Of a DNA stretch of 50,756 nt, positions 16,546 through 25,636 are shown piece by piece. Made by a program: the position numbers and the translations under genes. The notes under the pieces are model-generated. The model was not told the DNA's origin. It did no database searches and was given only the letters and a program-made list of their open reading frames with translations. The stretch is from Cytophagales bacterium (GTDB taxonomy: Bacteria > Bacteroidota > Bacteroidia > Cytophagales > Cyclobacteriaceae). Numbering within the stretch: position 1 is the first letter of the stretch; each line of letters opens with the position of its first letter. The stretch covers positions 1-50,756 of the forward strand of contig JADBYK010000073.1 in the NCBI GenBank assembly GCA_020403045.1. The letters are read 5' to 3'.

Positions 16546-17784
16546 ATGACCACCCTACTTGCACCTGCATTGGATATTCAAAAGATCAGAAAGGAATTTC
16601 CGATTCTCGATCAGCAGGTCAATGGAAAGCCATTGATTTATTTTGACAATGCCGCCACTAACCAGAAGCCAAAAAGGGTGATCGAGGCACTTTCAACTTA
16701 TTACGAAAAATATAACGCCAACATACACCGTGGCATTCACACTCTGGCAGAAAAAGCAACCCGAGCCTACGAGGATACCCGCTTGGCGATGCAGGAATTC
16801 ATTCATGCAAAACAGGTGGAGGAAATCGTCTTTACAAGAGGTGTTACTGAGAGTGTCAATTTGGTGGCTTCATCGTATGGCCGAGCCTTTTTAAAAGAAG
16901 GAGATGAAATCATTCTCTCCGGACTAGAGCATCATTCGAATATTGTGCCGTGGCAAATGATAGCCGAAGAAAAGAAAGCTGTCATTAAAGTAATCACCGT
17001 CACTCCATCGGGCGAAATCGACTTGGACCATTACCGAGAATTACTTTCATCGCGCACCAAAATAGTGGCCGTTAATCACGCCTCAAATAGTTTGGGTACT
17101 ATTAATCCAATTAAGGAAATGATCGCAATGGCTCACGATGTGGGAGCAGTTGTGTTGATCGATGGCGCTCAGGCATCTGCCCATCTAGCAATAGATGTCG
17201 TTGATTTGAACTGCGACTTCTATTGCATCTCATCACACAAGATGTATGGACCTACCGGCACCGGCATTTTGTACGGAAAGAAAGACCTTCTTGAAAAAAT
17301 GCCGCCTTATATGGGAGGAGGTGAGATGATCAAGGATGTAACCTTTGCTAGAACGACTTACAACGAGTTGCCTTATAAGTTTGAAGCAGGCACTCCCAAC
17401 ATAGCCGATGTAGTCGCCCTGAAGGAAGCCGTTGGATTTATCAATCAACTAGGAAAAGAAAATATTGCCTCACATGAGTATGAACTATTGAGTTATGCTA
17501 CCCAAAAACTTGCTTCTCTCTCTTCTGTTCGAATGATTGGAACAGGTTCAAAGAAAGTCAGTGTTCAGTCTTTTGTCATCGAAGGGATTCACCCATTTGA
17601 TATTGGCCAAATGTTAGACGCCCGAGGGATCGCTGTTCGGACGGGCCACCACTGCACTCAGCCCTTGATGGACAGTTTGGGACTAGAAGGAACCGTGCGG
17701 GCATCTTTTGCGGTGTATAACACAAAGGAAGAGATTGACGTGTTGATCGATGGATTAAAAAGAATCATTAAATTTCTTAACTAA
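16546..17784 (+). CDS. sufS: Cysteine desulfurase SufS (class II)
   Basis: A 412-residue PLP enzyme that takes sulfur from L-cysteine as a persulfide and hands it to SufE for Fe-S cluster assembly. The PLP lysine is in SSHKMYGPTGTG (near residue 229). The histidine-rich substrate pocket is in SGLEHHSNIVPW, and the catalytic cysteine is in RTGHHCTQPLMD (near residue 368). The arrangement and length are those of group II (SufS/CsdA) rather than IscS. It starts one base after sufD. It is followed, 11 bases later, by a coiled-coil gene and then sufE, its sulfur acceptor. Confidence 0.97.
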   Translation: MTTLLAPALDIQKIRKEFPILDQQVNGKPLIYFDNAATNQKPKRVIEALSTYYEKYNANIHRGIHTLAEKATRAYEDTRLAMQEFIHAKQVEEIVFTRGVTESVNLVASSYGRAFLKEGDEIILSGLEHHSNIVPWQMIAEEKKAVIKVITVTPSGEIDLDHYRELLSSRTKIVAVNHASNSLGTINPIKEMIAMAHDVGAVVLIDGAQASAHLAIDVVDLNCDFYCISSHKMYGPTGTGILYGKKDLLEKMPPYMGGGEMIKDVTFARTTYNELPYKFEAGTPNIADVVALKEAVGFINQLGKENIASHEYELLSYATQKLASLSSVRMIGTGSKKVSVQSFVIEGIHPFDIGQMLDARGIAVRTGHHCTQPLMDSLGLEGTVRASFAVYNTKEEIDVLIDGLKRIIKFLN

Positions 17785-17795
17785 AAAATTCAGTT

Positions 17796-18098
17796 ATGGA
17801 AAATGAGCAAAGAATAGTTGAACTCTTGGCCGAAACGCTGATAAAATTTGATCAAATGATTGATGAGCAAAAGCAAACCAATCAGCGGCTTGAAAAGGTG
17901 GAACACATTTCATCAAGTATGGAACATAGCCTAATCAGCATGGATAACCAACTTGAAAAACTAGAGAAGGGAATGAGTAAACTCAATCTTCAAACGGCTG
18001 AAAATTCAAGAGCAACTTTTAAGTTAGCCAATGAAATTGAAAATATTGCCCACCTCCATGAACGGGTAACCAAACTAGAAAAGGCAGTGTATAAATGA
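17796..18098 (+). CDS. Small coiled-coil protein in the suf operon
   Basis: A 100-residue acidic protein with no family I recognise. Almost the whole length looks like a continuous coiled coil, with heptad-like repeats of Leu/Ile/Met (for example RLEKVEHISSSMEHSLISMD and QLEKLEKGMSKL). It has no cysteine, no membrane segment and no signal. It lies between sufS and sufE, and its TGA overlaps the sufE ATG (ATGA), so it is translationally coupled to sufE. A role tied to SufS-SufE is an inference from position only; it might equally be a passenger. Composition resembles its neighbours, with no sign of transfer. Confidence 0.75.
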   Translation: MENEQRIVELLAETLIKFDQMIDEQKQTNQRLEKVEHISSSMEHSLISMDNQLEKLEKGMSKLNLQTAENSRATFKLANEIENIAHLHERVTKLEKAVYK

Positions 18099-18526
18099 CC
18101 ATCAACGACACACAAGATCAAATTATTGGTGAATTCGCTCTGTTAGACGGAGACATGGAGATGACTGTGTTTTACATGATGGAACTGGGACAAAAACTTC
18201 CGGAAATGAAAGTCGCAGATAAATCCGAGTTGAATGAAGTCAAGGGTTGTCAATCAAAAGTCTGGATGACTGCTCATCTTGAAAATAACGGAGTCTATTT
18301 TCAGGCTGACAGCAATACCGCCATCACCAAAGGGCTGGTTAGTATGTTGGTGCGTATTTTTAATGGACAACGCCCTGAAGATATATTGAATGCCGACCTC
18401 TATTTTATGAAGAAGATTGGCATGGAACGCTTTATCGGTACTCAGCGCTCTAACGGTTTCGGGGCGATGATCAAACAGATCAAAATCTATGCATTGGCAT
18501 TTCAGACACAACTGGCTGCAAACTAA
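18095..18526 (+). CDS. sufE: Cysteine desulfuration protein SufE
   Basis: A 143-residue sulfur acceptor that takes persulfide from SufS and passes it to SufB. The acceptor cysteine is in EVKGCQSKVWM (near residue 53), the expected place, and the C-terminal FIGTQRSNGFGAMIKQIK motif is typical. The start ATG overlaps the stop of the coiled-coil gene, and its own stop overlaps the ATG of the next gene (TAATG), so all three are coupled. Length is normal for the family. Confidence 0.96.
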   Translation: MTINDTQDQIIGEFALLDGDMEMTVFYMMELGQKLPEMKVADKSELNEVKGCQSKVWMTAHLENNGVYFQADSNTAITKGLVSMLVRIFNGQRPEDILNADLYFMKKIGMERFIGTQRSNGFGAMIKQIKIYALAFQTQLAAN

Positions 18527-18870
18527 TGGACGAAGTTTCGACAAACAATGTAAGCCAAGACACCGGAGTTAACCTTCGAGATAAGGTATTAGCTGCCATT
18601 AAAACAGTCTACGATCCTGAGATTCCGGTGGATGTTTATGAATTAGGCTTGATTTATGAAATCAATATCTTCCCTGTAAATAATGTCTTTATTTTGATGA
18701 CCCTCACCTCTCCATCCTGTCCTTCGGCAGAGGTAATACCTAGTGAAGTAGAGCAAAAAATTAGGGAAATTGAAGGTGTCAACGAAGTTAAAGTTGAAAT
18801 TACGTTTGACCCGCCTTACTCGCAAGACATGATGAGTGAGGTAGCCAAACTGGAACTAGGTTTTATGTAA
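18526..18870 (+). CDS. MIP18-family (DUF59) Fe-S maturation protein, SufT/PaaD-like
   Basis: A 114-residue protein of the DUF59/MIP18 family, which includes SufT and takes part in delivering Fe-S clusters to target proteins. Visible landmarks are VYDPEIPVDVYELGLIYEI and TLTSPSCPSAEVIP, with the conserved DPE and the cysteine of the family, and VEITFDPPYSQDMMSE near the end. It overlaps the sufE stop, so it belongs to the suf transcript. It is a single-domain version; larger SufT proteins exist. It is not PaaD of phenylacetate degradation, since no paa genes are near. Confidence 0.92.
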   Translation: MDEVSTNNVSQDTGVNLRDKVLAAIKTVYDPEIPVDVYELGLIYEINIFPVNNVFILMTLTSPSCPSAEVIPSEVEQKIREIEGVNEVKVEITFDPPYSQDMMSEVAKLELGFM

Positions 18871-18912
18871 TTGTGTTTATTAATTAATTTTGAATCCTAA
18901 ATATTGATTTTT

Positions 18913-19329
18913 ATGTATCCTGAACATTTAGTAGCCCCCATGAGAAATGATTTGACCGTGGCCGGCTTCAAAGAATTGAAGTCATCTGAAGCGGTTGACC
19001 AAGAGCTTAAAGACCAAAAAGGCACAACGCTTTTGGTCATTAATTCAGTTTGTGGATGTGCCGCTGGTGCAGCACGCCCTGGAATCAAATGGGCTCTTCA
19101 ACATTCTGAAAAGAAGCCAGCTCATCTTGCCACCGTTTTTGCTGGTGTTGACAAAGAAGCAGTTTCCAAAGCTAGAGAGTATACACTCCCCTATCCACCC
19201 TCTTCTCCTGCCATTGCACTCTTTAAAGATGGAGAACTCGTTCATTTTGTAGAACGCCATCATATTGAAGGAAGAAATGCGCAGATGATTGGAGAACATC
19301 TCGTGGAGGTGTTTGATGAGTTCTGTTAA
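18913..19329 (+). CDS. Bacilliredoxin, BrxA/BrxB (YphP/YqiW) family
   Basis: A 138-residue thioredoxin-fold protein with the Cys-Gly-Cys motif in NSVCGCAAGAARP (near residues 48-60). It also has the strongly conserved start MYPEHLVAPMR and the segment YPPSSPAIALFKDGE. In Firmicutes such proteins remove bacillithiol from mixed disulfides; in Bacteroidota a thiol-disulfide exchange role is likely and fits the suf context. ATG at 18913 matches the family start; a TTG 9 bases upstream is less likely. It is the last gene of the cluster and is followed by a good terminator at 19355-19381. Confidence 0.93.
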   Translation: MYPEHLVAPMRNDLTVAGFKELKSSEAVDQELKDQKGTTLLVINSVCGCAAGAARPGIKWALQHSEKKPAHLATVFAGVDKEAVSKAREYTLPYPPSSPAIALFKDGELVHFVERHHIEGRNAQMIGEHLVEVFDEFC

Positions 19330-19354
19330 CAAGGGAAAACGAAAAAGAAAAACG

Positions 19355-19381
19355 AGCTGCCCTCACAAGGCAGCTTTTTTT
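19355..19381 (+). terminator. Intrinsic terminator of the suf cluster
   Basis: AGCTGCC (19355-19361) pairs with GGCAGCT (19369-19375) over a 7-base loop, followed by seven T (19375-19381). It begins 25 bases after the bacilliredoxin stop codon. Repeat copy C inserted right at the end of the T run, with its TTTAT target duplication overlapping it, so transcription should stop before the repeat. Confidence 0.85.
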
Positions 19382-19383
19382 AT

Positions 19384-19609
19384 CCCAAACTATGCATTAG
19401 TAATGCATAGTTTGCCCAGGGGGTTGACGATCCGCCTGAGGCGGATGTCAAGGTTAAACCGCGTGACGCTTTCTGTCAGAGTCAGACATTTATCTTCTGA
19501 CCTGACAATGAAAATCACCAACTTGGTTTTCTTACTTGGGGCTAAATCGTTGATTTTCATTCATCAATTATGCAATGCTGACAGTACCGTCAGCATTGCA
19601 TAATCTGGG
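19384..19609 (+). mobile_element. MITE-like repeat, copy C (reference copy)
   Basis: Complete 226-bp copy. The terminal inverted repeats are CCCAAACTATGCA at the left and, read inward from the right, CCCAGATTATGCA (11 of 13 identical). A perfect TTTAT duplication flanks it (19379-19383, 19610-19614). Five internal inverted repeats cover most of it: AAACTATGCATTA/TAATGCATAGTTT (13 bp); ATCCGCC/GGCGGAT; a bulged GTCAG-GTCAGA stem with a loop near CATTTATC; AATGAAAATCA/TGATTTTCATT (11 bp); and ATGCAATGCTGAC/GTCAGCATTGCAT (13 bp). No transposase is encoded. It lies between a terminator and the stop codon of the convergent serine hydrolase gene. Confidence 0.93.
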
Positions 19610-19613
19610 TTTA

Positions 19614-20951
19614 TTACTTGTCTCTTACAAATTTGAAAATCCCTCCGCCCTGCTTCAAAGTCATTTCGCCTGCGGAAGGAATGAACTCGAGAATGACGCC
19701 CGCCCTTTCAAACTTAAATTTATCCTTTTCGCTTGGCTCTAATGCAAAGGATGGCTGCCCGGTGGCTTGAGCCCTCAGCTCTGATTCGTTTTTTGAAATA
19801 GTGATTTTAAGCGGGATTTGAAGGCTCGAATACACTCCCACATATTGATCCAATTCAGTAGGCACCACAGAATAACCTGACTCCTTAAAGGTTGGAAAGG
19901 AATATGGCTTATCGAAATAGATACTGAGTACTCCAATCAAAATATCGTTCATTGAATAACGCTGGCCGTTGGTGCAATACGCAATCGCTAAACTATCTTC
20001 TGGAAAATAGGCCGTGTTGGACGAAAATCCATCGATACCTCCATTGTGACCAAACGCACGCTTGTTTCCGAAAGGAACTTGAAAAAGCCCCATCCCATAG
20101 CCATCTACTATTGTTTTCATTTTTAGCAAACTCGATTCTTTGACCAGTCTACCTGCAAACAACGCATCCATAAATTTAACTAAATCTGTTGGCGTAGAGA
20201 CAATGGCGCCAGCTCCATGCGGAATGCTCATATCGGTTTCTGGTTCTCGTTTCCATTCATTATTTGTCCACTGATAAGAATAACACTCGTTGTTTTTCAA
20301 ATCTGCTGCTTTACCGAAATATGTATCCGTGAGCCGAACCTTCTTCACAATTCGCTCATCAAGAATTTGCGCATACGATTTCTTTCTAAGTTTCTCCACG
20401 ATAAACCCAAGTAGTACGAAATTTGAATTGCTGTACTGTGCCTTTGTATCAGGTGCAAAGTCGGGCTTGCTTTTGCTAATTGTAGAAATCATTTCCTCTT
20501 TCGACTTTGGCATGGTCATCCATGTTAGATAATCCGGATCATCCGTAAAATTATGAATGCCACTACGATGACCAAGTAGATTACTGATCGTGATAATCTT
20601 CGCATTTTGAACAGTCGGGAAAAATTTATTAAGAGTGGTAGTGAGTGATAATTTACCTTCTTCTATTAATTGAAAAATCAAGACCGTTGTGAACGTTTTG
20701 GTGATCGAGCCAATTCTATACTTTGTTTTTCCCGTGGCCAGAACTCTTGTGGCCGCCTCCAATGAACTAAAACCAATAGCCCTTGAATACAGTATCTTTC
20801 CATTTTTTGAGATCGCTACGCTTCCCATTGCCCGATCGTTATCAGCTAGGGCAGAAAAAAGACTGTCTAACTTAGGAGTATTGAGCTTCTGAGAGCTAGC
20901 TCCAAAAACTAATAAATGAACAAATGCAATGACCAAAAAAAATTGTTTCAT
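19614..20951 (-). CDS. Secreted serine hydrolase, class C beta-lactamase / PBP4-like family
   Basis: A 445-residue protein with a signal peptide (MKQFFLVIAFVHLLVFGASS) and a beta-lactamase-fold domain. The nucleophile motif is S-I-T-K at residues 82-85, the Tyr-x-Asn motif is Y173-S-N175, and HNGG sits near residue 298 in place of the KTG box, as in many esterase or D-aminopeptidase relatives. A C-terminal domain of about 100 residues (lipocalin-like position) follows. It is periplasmic, but the substrate is unknown, and beta-lactam resistance should not be inferred. The stop codon abuts the TTTAT duplication of repeat copy C. The leader carries the conserved block shared with the gene at 220-1212. 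Confidence 0.87.
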   Translation of the reverse strand: MKQFFLVIAFVHLLVFGASSQKLNTPKLDSLFSALADNDRAMGSVAISKNGKILYSRAIGFSSLEAATRVLATGKTKYRIGSITKTFTTVLIFQLIEEGKLSLTTTLNKFFPTVQNAKIITISNLLGHRSGIHNFTDDPDYLTWMTMPKSKEEMISTISKSKPDFAPDTKAQYSNSNFVLLGFIVEKLRKKSYAQILDERIVKKVRLTDTYFGKAADLKNNECYSYQWTNNEWKREPETDMSIPHGAGAIVSTPTDLVKFMDALFAGRLVKESSLLKMKTIVDGYGMGLFQVPFGNKRAFGHNGGIDGFSSNTAYFPEDSLAIAYCTNGQRYSMNDILIGVLSIYFDKPYSFPTFKESGYSVVPTELDQYVGVYSSLQIPLKITISKNESELRAQATGQPSFALEPSEKDKFKFERAGVILEFIPSAGEMTLKQGGGIFKFVRDK

Positions 20952-20970
20952 TGTGTTAATGTTTAGGTTT

Positions 20971-21007
20971 TAAGGTCACATGGAATGGCCAGAATTATTA
21001 TACCGTT
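20971..21007 (-). promoter_or_regulatory. Conserved 5' leader block, copy 2
   Basis: Second copy of the two-block leader seen at 1230-1269: TAAGGTCACATGGAATGG then ATTATTATACCGTT on the plus strand. It lies 20 bases before the start of the serine hydrolase gene. On the minus strand the first-transcribed block contains TATAAT, which could be a promoter element. The match to copy 1 is about 75-80% over 37 bases and fades on both sides, which favours a shared site over a recent duplication. Confidence 0.45.
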
Positions 21008-21045
21008 GGGTGTGGACAACTTAATGGCCATTTCATATGCTAATT

Positions 21046-23088
21046 TCAAATTTCCTTCTTCACAGCCGTTTTATACAGCCACATACTCATGCCAGCGAAA
21101 AATAATACGCCAGTGATAAAGTAACCGTTCTGTCCAAGTGCATCTACGAATCCATGCTCTAAATTTACACTACCCATAAAATCTGGTGAAACAACTGTCA
21201 AAATAGCTACTACAACTCCAGTGATTGCGCCACCCGCAATTAATCCGGTAGCAAATAGACTTCCTCTACCCAAATCATCTTCTTCTTTCTTCTCGTTTTT
21301 CTTTTCAGATCGGTAGTCAACATATCCCTTTATTGCCCCTCCAATAAAAATCGGCAGCGTGGTAGCCAATGGCAAATATAAGCCGATGGCAAAGGCGAGT
21401 GCCTTGATGCCGCACAACTCAATCATCACGGCAATAAACACGCCAACCATTACAAACTGCCAGTCGAGATTAAAGGACAAAATACCCTTTGCCAAAGTAG
21501 CCATCAAGGTTGCTTGTGGCGCTGGAAACTTATCACTACCAACCGCATGTTGGATTCCCTGTGCTAACATCTCTGGAGATGGCGTATCCAGAATCTTCAC
21601 TACAAGTCCGATAGCGATGGAGGAAACAATGGCTCCGATAAACAAGGCCAATTGCTGATAGCGAGGTGTTGCACCAACGATGTAGCCCGTTTTTAAATCT
21701 TGCGAAGTTGCTCCCGCATTAGCAGCCGCGATACAGATCATTCCTCCTACCACTAATGCCAATGGCTCATAGAGCTTTCCACTCCAACCAACAGCCGTAA
21801 AGATCAAACAGGTACCCATCAGCGTGGCTATCGTCATCCCCGAAATAGGGCTATTGCTGGAGCCAACCAAGCCCACTATTCGACTGGCTACCGTAACGAA
21901 GAAAAATCCAAAGATGATGATCAACACTCCAATGAATAATTTTTGCAAAATGCTGTCGCCCGGGATATTAGGCATAATGGCAAGTGTAGCAATCAAGACG
22001 ATGCTTCCGATAATAACTACTTTAAAAGACAGATCTCGCTCTGTGCGTAGCACTCCCGTAGTTCCTTTTTCCTTTAGTGAACTCACACTTTCACTAAACG
22101 AACTGACGATGGTTGGAATTGTTTTTATTAAGGTGATAAACCCACCAGCAGCAACTGCACCTGCACCAATCTGGCGGATATAAGCTCTATATATGGCGTC
22201 TGCATAGCTACCAAATGAATGAGTAGTTGGATCCCAGCTACCAGGACCGCCAGCGGTATTTATATCAACCAAGTAACCTAGCTTAACCAATTGCAATGCA
22301 ATTGTATCTGCAGGAACCAACGTTGCTAATAGTGGTGTCATTGCCCACCAGGCAAGAACAGAGCCAGCCACAAGAACACCAGAAATTTTGAATCCGATAA
22401 TGTAGCCCACGCCAAGGTACTCTGGTGTGATCTCTCCACGGGTAGCTGCTGAAGGCCAAAACTTGTTTGCTTGACTGGTAACGTAAGCGGGTGTTTCTGC
22501 AATTACGTGCAATACTTTTTGCAAGATGGCATAAGCGAATGCAACGCCCATCCCAATGAAAGCAGTCTTGGCAAAATCTCCGCCCTTTTCTCCGGCTTGT
22601 AAAACAGAAGCGCATGCAGTACCTTCAGGATAGGGCAATGTGCCGTGTTCTTTTACAATCAATGACCTCCGGAGTGGAATCATCATTAACGTACCAAGCA
22701 TCCCGCCAAAGGCTGCTAAAATCAAAATCGTCAGGTAGTTGAAATAACTTTCCCCAACACTCACACCGTCTGCACCAGGAGATAAAAACAAAAATCCAGG
22801 TAGAGTAAACACAACACCCGCTGCGATCGACTCTCCTGCCGAACCGGTAGTCTGTATAATGTTGTTCTCTAAAATAGTGGTCTTTAAAAACTTACGTCCA
22901 AGCGTAATGGCAATTACCGCAATCGGAATTGAGGCGGACACAGTGAGGCCTGCTTTCAACGCAAGGTATACCGTAGAGCAGCCAAACAAAATTCCAAAGA
23001 AGACGCCAAAAACTACTGACTTTACAGTAAACTCAGCGATGTTTTGCTCCGGAGCAATGTAGGGTTTGAAAATTTTAGATTCTTCCAT
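21046..23088 (-). CDS. OPT-family oligopeptide transporter
   Basis: A 680-residue polytopic inner-membrane protein of the OPT family, taking up oligopeptides, probably proton-coupled. About 14-16 hydrophobic segments are visible. Landmarks include TVSASIPIAVIAI near residue 50, the TTGSAGESIAAGVVFTLPGF segment near 80, PEGTACASVL near 150, and NAGATSQDLKTGYIVGATPRYQQ near 450. These match the bacterial OPT branch. It starts 6 bases after the stop of the POT transporter gene upstream on the same strand, so the two peptide transporters form one operon. Confidence 0.93.
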   Translation of the reverse strand: MEESKIFKPYIAPEQNIAEFTVKSVVFGVFFGILFGCSTVYLALKAGLTVSASIPIAVIAITLGRKFLKTTILENNIIQTTGSAGESIAAGVVFTLPGFLFLSPGADGVSVGESYFNYLTILILAAFGGMLGTLMMIPLRRSLIVKEHGTLPYPEGTACASVLQAGEKGGDFAKTAFIGMGVAFAYAILQKVLHVIAETPAYVTSQANKFWPSAATRGEITPEYLGVGYIIGFKISGVLVAGSVLAWWAMTPLLATLVPADTIALQLVKLGYLVDINTAGGPGSWDPTTHSFGSYADAIYRAYIRQIGAGAVAAGGFITLIKTIPTIVSSFSESVSSLKEKGTTGVLRTERDLSFKVVIIGSIVLIATLAIMPNIPGDSILQKLFIGVLIIIFGFFFVTVASRIVGLVGSSNSPISGMTIATLMGTCLIFTAVGWSGKLYEPLALVVGGMICIAAANAGATSQDLKTGYIVGATPRYQQLALFIGAIVSSIAIGLVVKILDTPSPEMLAQGIQHAVGSDKFPAPQATLMATLAKGILSFNLDWQFVMVGVFIAVMIELCGIKALAFAIGLYLPLATTLPIFIGGAIKGYVDYRSEKKNEKKEEDDLGRGSLFATGLIAGGAITGVVVAILTVVSPDFMGSVNLEHGFVDALGQNGYFITGVLFFAGMSMWLYKTAVKKEI

Positions 23089-23094
23089 AAGAGA

Positions 23095-24339
23095 TCAATT
23101 ACTTTTTTTAACAACAAGATTATAAACAATCATTAAAGCTGTAGACGTGAGGCCAATCCCCGAAAGGGTGTACCACATCATAGCCGGATCAGTGTCAAGA
23201 TAAGAACTTCGAAGCCAATCAGAAAGAATACCTGCAGTAAACGAACCAATGGCAACCGGTAAAAAAGCGAAGCCCATAAAAGTTCCTACCTGACCTTTTG
23301 GCGCCAGAGAACTAACATACTCATAAAACCGGGGTGCTTGTGTCGCTTCGCCTAGTGCAAATAGCATGATACCAATGACAGTGAATAGTATCGTTCCCCC
23401 CACACCAATCACAATCCAAGATGCGCTGGCAATCGTGAACCCGATAATGATTGCTACCACAGGTTTCCACTTACTGACAAATGCTGTGACGGGTATGGTA
23501 ATCAGAATAATCGTCCATGCATCGACCGTTTCAAGAAATTCGAAGGCTTCATAGTGCAATACTTTGGTTGCATAAAAGGGTAGCGTGTAAAACACTTGCC
23601 AAAACATCATCCAGAATCCGGAGAAAATCAAAAGGAAACTCATGAACTTGATATTGGCAAAAACCAATACCATATCGCTGAAAACTTTTGCAAATGTCTT
23701 CTTCTCCCCTGCTTCGCCATCAGGTTCTTTAAAGAAAAACCATGCGCCAAAAAACAATAAAAATGAAGTGATAGAAGACATGACCAACACAAACTCAATT
23801 CCCAGATCTTGACGAACATAAAAGGCAATGATCGGTCCAATGGCACCTCCTAAATTGACGAGTGTATAGTAAATCGAAAAACCCAATGCCTGAGCCCCTG
23901 GCTTAGAAGTCTTTGCGACTGTGCCCACAATACAGGGTTTAATTAACGAACCGCCAACCGCTGTCAGGAGTAAAACTCCTATCACGTAGTTTCTCTTCCC
24001 GATCACCTCTACAACTACCTGCCCATATTCCATCCCTGCCAAGCCGATCAAAAAATAGCCAACGCAAAAAATGGCAAAGCAGGCCATCAACGTTCGCTTG
24101 AAACCATATTTGTCTACGAATACGCCCGCCACAATAGGCAGTGAGTAGAGCACAGCGTTGAAAAGTCCTGCCAAAAAACCGGCTTCCTTTTCTAAGCCTA
24201 CTTTGGTGGCCAAAAAAACTGTTAAGACCGCCTTCGAACCATAGTAAGCAAGACGCTCGAAAAGTTCTAAAGAATTAGCAATCCAAAAAGTAGAAGAAAA
24301 ACCACTAACTATTATAGAGGCACGTGCTCGAAGACTCAT
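23095..24339 (-). CDS. POT/PTR-family (MFS) peptide transporter
   Basis: A 414-residue major-facilitator transporter of the proton-dependent oligopeptide type. The ELFERLAYYG motif in the first helix corresponds to the ERFxYYG proton-coupling motif of POT proteins. The loop DKYGFKRTL (residues about 77-85) is the MFS signature between helices 2 and 3. About 12 hydrophobic segments are seen. It is somewhat short for POT (450-500), so substrate range is uncertain. It heads a two-gene operon with the OPT transporter. Confidence 0.88.
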   Translation of the reverse strand: MSLRARASIIVSGFSSTFWIANSLELFERLAYYGSKAVLTVFLATKVGLEKEAGFLAGLFNAVLYSLPIVAGVFVDKYGFKRTLMACFAIFCVGYFLIGLAGMEYGQVVVEVIGKRNYVIGVLLLTAVGGSLIKPCIVGTVAKTSKPGAQALGFSIYYTLVNLGGAIGPIIAFYVRQDLGIEFVLVMSSITSFLLFFGAWFFFKEPDGEAGEKKTFAKVFSDMVLVFANIKFMSFLLIFSGFWMMFWQVFYTLPFYATKVLHYEAFEFLETVDAWTIILITIPVTAFVSKWKPVVAIIIGFTIASASWIVIGVGGTILFTVIGIMLFALGEATQAPRFYEYVSSLAPKGQVGTFMGFAFLPVAIGSFTAGILSDWLRSSYLDTDPAMMWYTLSGIGLTSTALMIVYNLVVKKSN

Positions 24340-24397
24340 TAGGTTGGTACAAGTTAAAACGCAAACAAAGTAGACTGATTAAATTGAAATAGCAACA

Positions 24398-25570
24398 CTA
24401 TACTGGAAGCTTTATTGGTTTAGGTTTGTTTAAACGCTCAAAAGTTGTAATAAATCCATGGCTAGCTAACAAAAAGATAAATGGGAGTACAGGTACAAGA
24501 AATCGACCATCCCAATTTTCGGATGTAAGTGAAATAGTCAACGCCAGCGAGGCAACGTATCCCAAAATGAAATACTTTTCATATTGAGTTTTGCCAAATC
24601 GAAAATATCCAATGATGGCGAAAATGTAAATAGGATAAAGTATGAGAACAATAATAGAGTTATGTATCGGTGAGAAATACGGCTTCACATTTCCAATAAA
24701 CAAGATCAGTTTATAGAACGACAGTTTGGCGAAATAAACCGGATTATCAAAAGCAAACGTGAACAGCCTTGCAAAGGCAGGTTCATTCTTTGGTGGAATA
24801 ATCAGGTCAGCCGGAATTTCAAGTCCTATAGAAATATTCGGATAAATCACCTCGCCCCGTGCGTAGCTGTCAATCAAATCACCTCCCTCCAACATATAGC
24901 ACCCCAGCAAAAAAATTGCCACCGACACCACTACAATGGTTGAAACTAATAACCTCTTATCCATCTTATTTTTTACTAGAAAGACTAAGTAAAATATCAA
25001 TCCGATTAGGAACGCAAAACCAGTTGGTCTGACAAAAAAAGTGAAAAGCGTCAATACAAAGACGAATACATACTGCCAATAGTGTTTGCTTCTCATCAGC
25101 AATGCAAGACAAATAATGCTGCAGCTTGTAAATAGAGACTCTGTGTATAAAATAGTATTCCACTCATGGATTTTGAGCCAGGATAAATAAAAAAATACGG
25201 TCAGAAAAGCCTCACTGGCTCTACCACTTACCAACACAGAAATTTTGTACAAGCATAAAGCTGCCACCCCTGACAAAAAAACCTGAAGCAGGATGATTGT
25301 AGAATTTGAGCCACCCAATAGGAATACAAATGCCAAAAAAGACGAATAGGAAACGTACCACATACCCCTACCTTGTGGCCATTGCCCACCGAGAAGATTT
25401 TTTGCATCCGAAAGATAAAGTTCGCTATCTATGGGTGTTTGAACCCCAAGTCGTAAAAACGTTGCAGCTTGAACAAAAGCCCACAACAGTAAAAGACCGA
25501 TGAAAGCTAGTTTAGGATTTAAAATTGGCAGTTTCAATTTCTTTGAAAAATAGAGCCTAAAATTAATCAT
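24398..25570 (-). CDS. Polytopic glycosyltransferase-like membrane protein (GT-C / ArnT-like)
   Basis: A 390-residue membrane protein with about 9-10 hydrophobic helices. The first outer loop carries [19 protein letters not shown] (near residues 48-66), an acidic Asp-x-Glu site as in GT-C enzymes that move sugars from polyprenyl phosphates. The layout resembles the PMT/ArnT-like dolichyl-phosphate-mannose transferase family, but no closer assignment is possible. It is transcribed on the minus strand, divergent from purC with almost no gap (16 bases to the end of an alternative purC frame). The donor and acceptor are unknown. Confidence 0.7.
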   Translation of the reverse strand: MINFRLYFSKKLKLPILNPKLAFIGLLLLWAFVQAATFLRLGVQTPIDSELYLSDAKNLLGGQWPQGRGMWYVSYSSFLAFVFLLGGSNSTIILLQVFLSGVAALCLYKISVLVSGRASEAFLTVFFYLSWLKIHEWNTILYTESLFTSCSIICLALLMRSKHYWQYVFVFVLTLFTFFVRPTGFAFLIGLIFYLVFLVKNKMDKRLLVSTIVVVSVAIFLLGCYMLEGGDLIDSYARGEVIYPNISIGLEIPADLIIPPKNEPAFARLFTFAFDNPVYFAKLSFYKLILFIGNVKPYFSPIHNSIIVLILYPIYIFAIIGYFRFGKTQYEKYFILGYVASLALTISLTSENWDGRFLVPVLPFIFLLASHGFITTFERLNKPKPIKLPV

Positions 25571-25636
25571 CGACTTGATTTTTACATGCCTGATAATTGC
25601 GACATAATTTTTAATTTGCAGACTTCAATAATCCAA

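Noticed and set aside
19289-19603. ORF of 104 residues over the bacilliredoxin end and repeat copy C
   Set aside because: It is in a different frame from bacilliredoxin, crosses a terminator and then reads repeat sequence.
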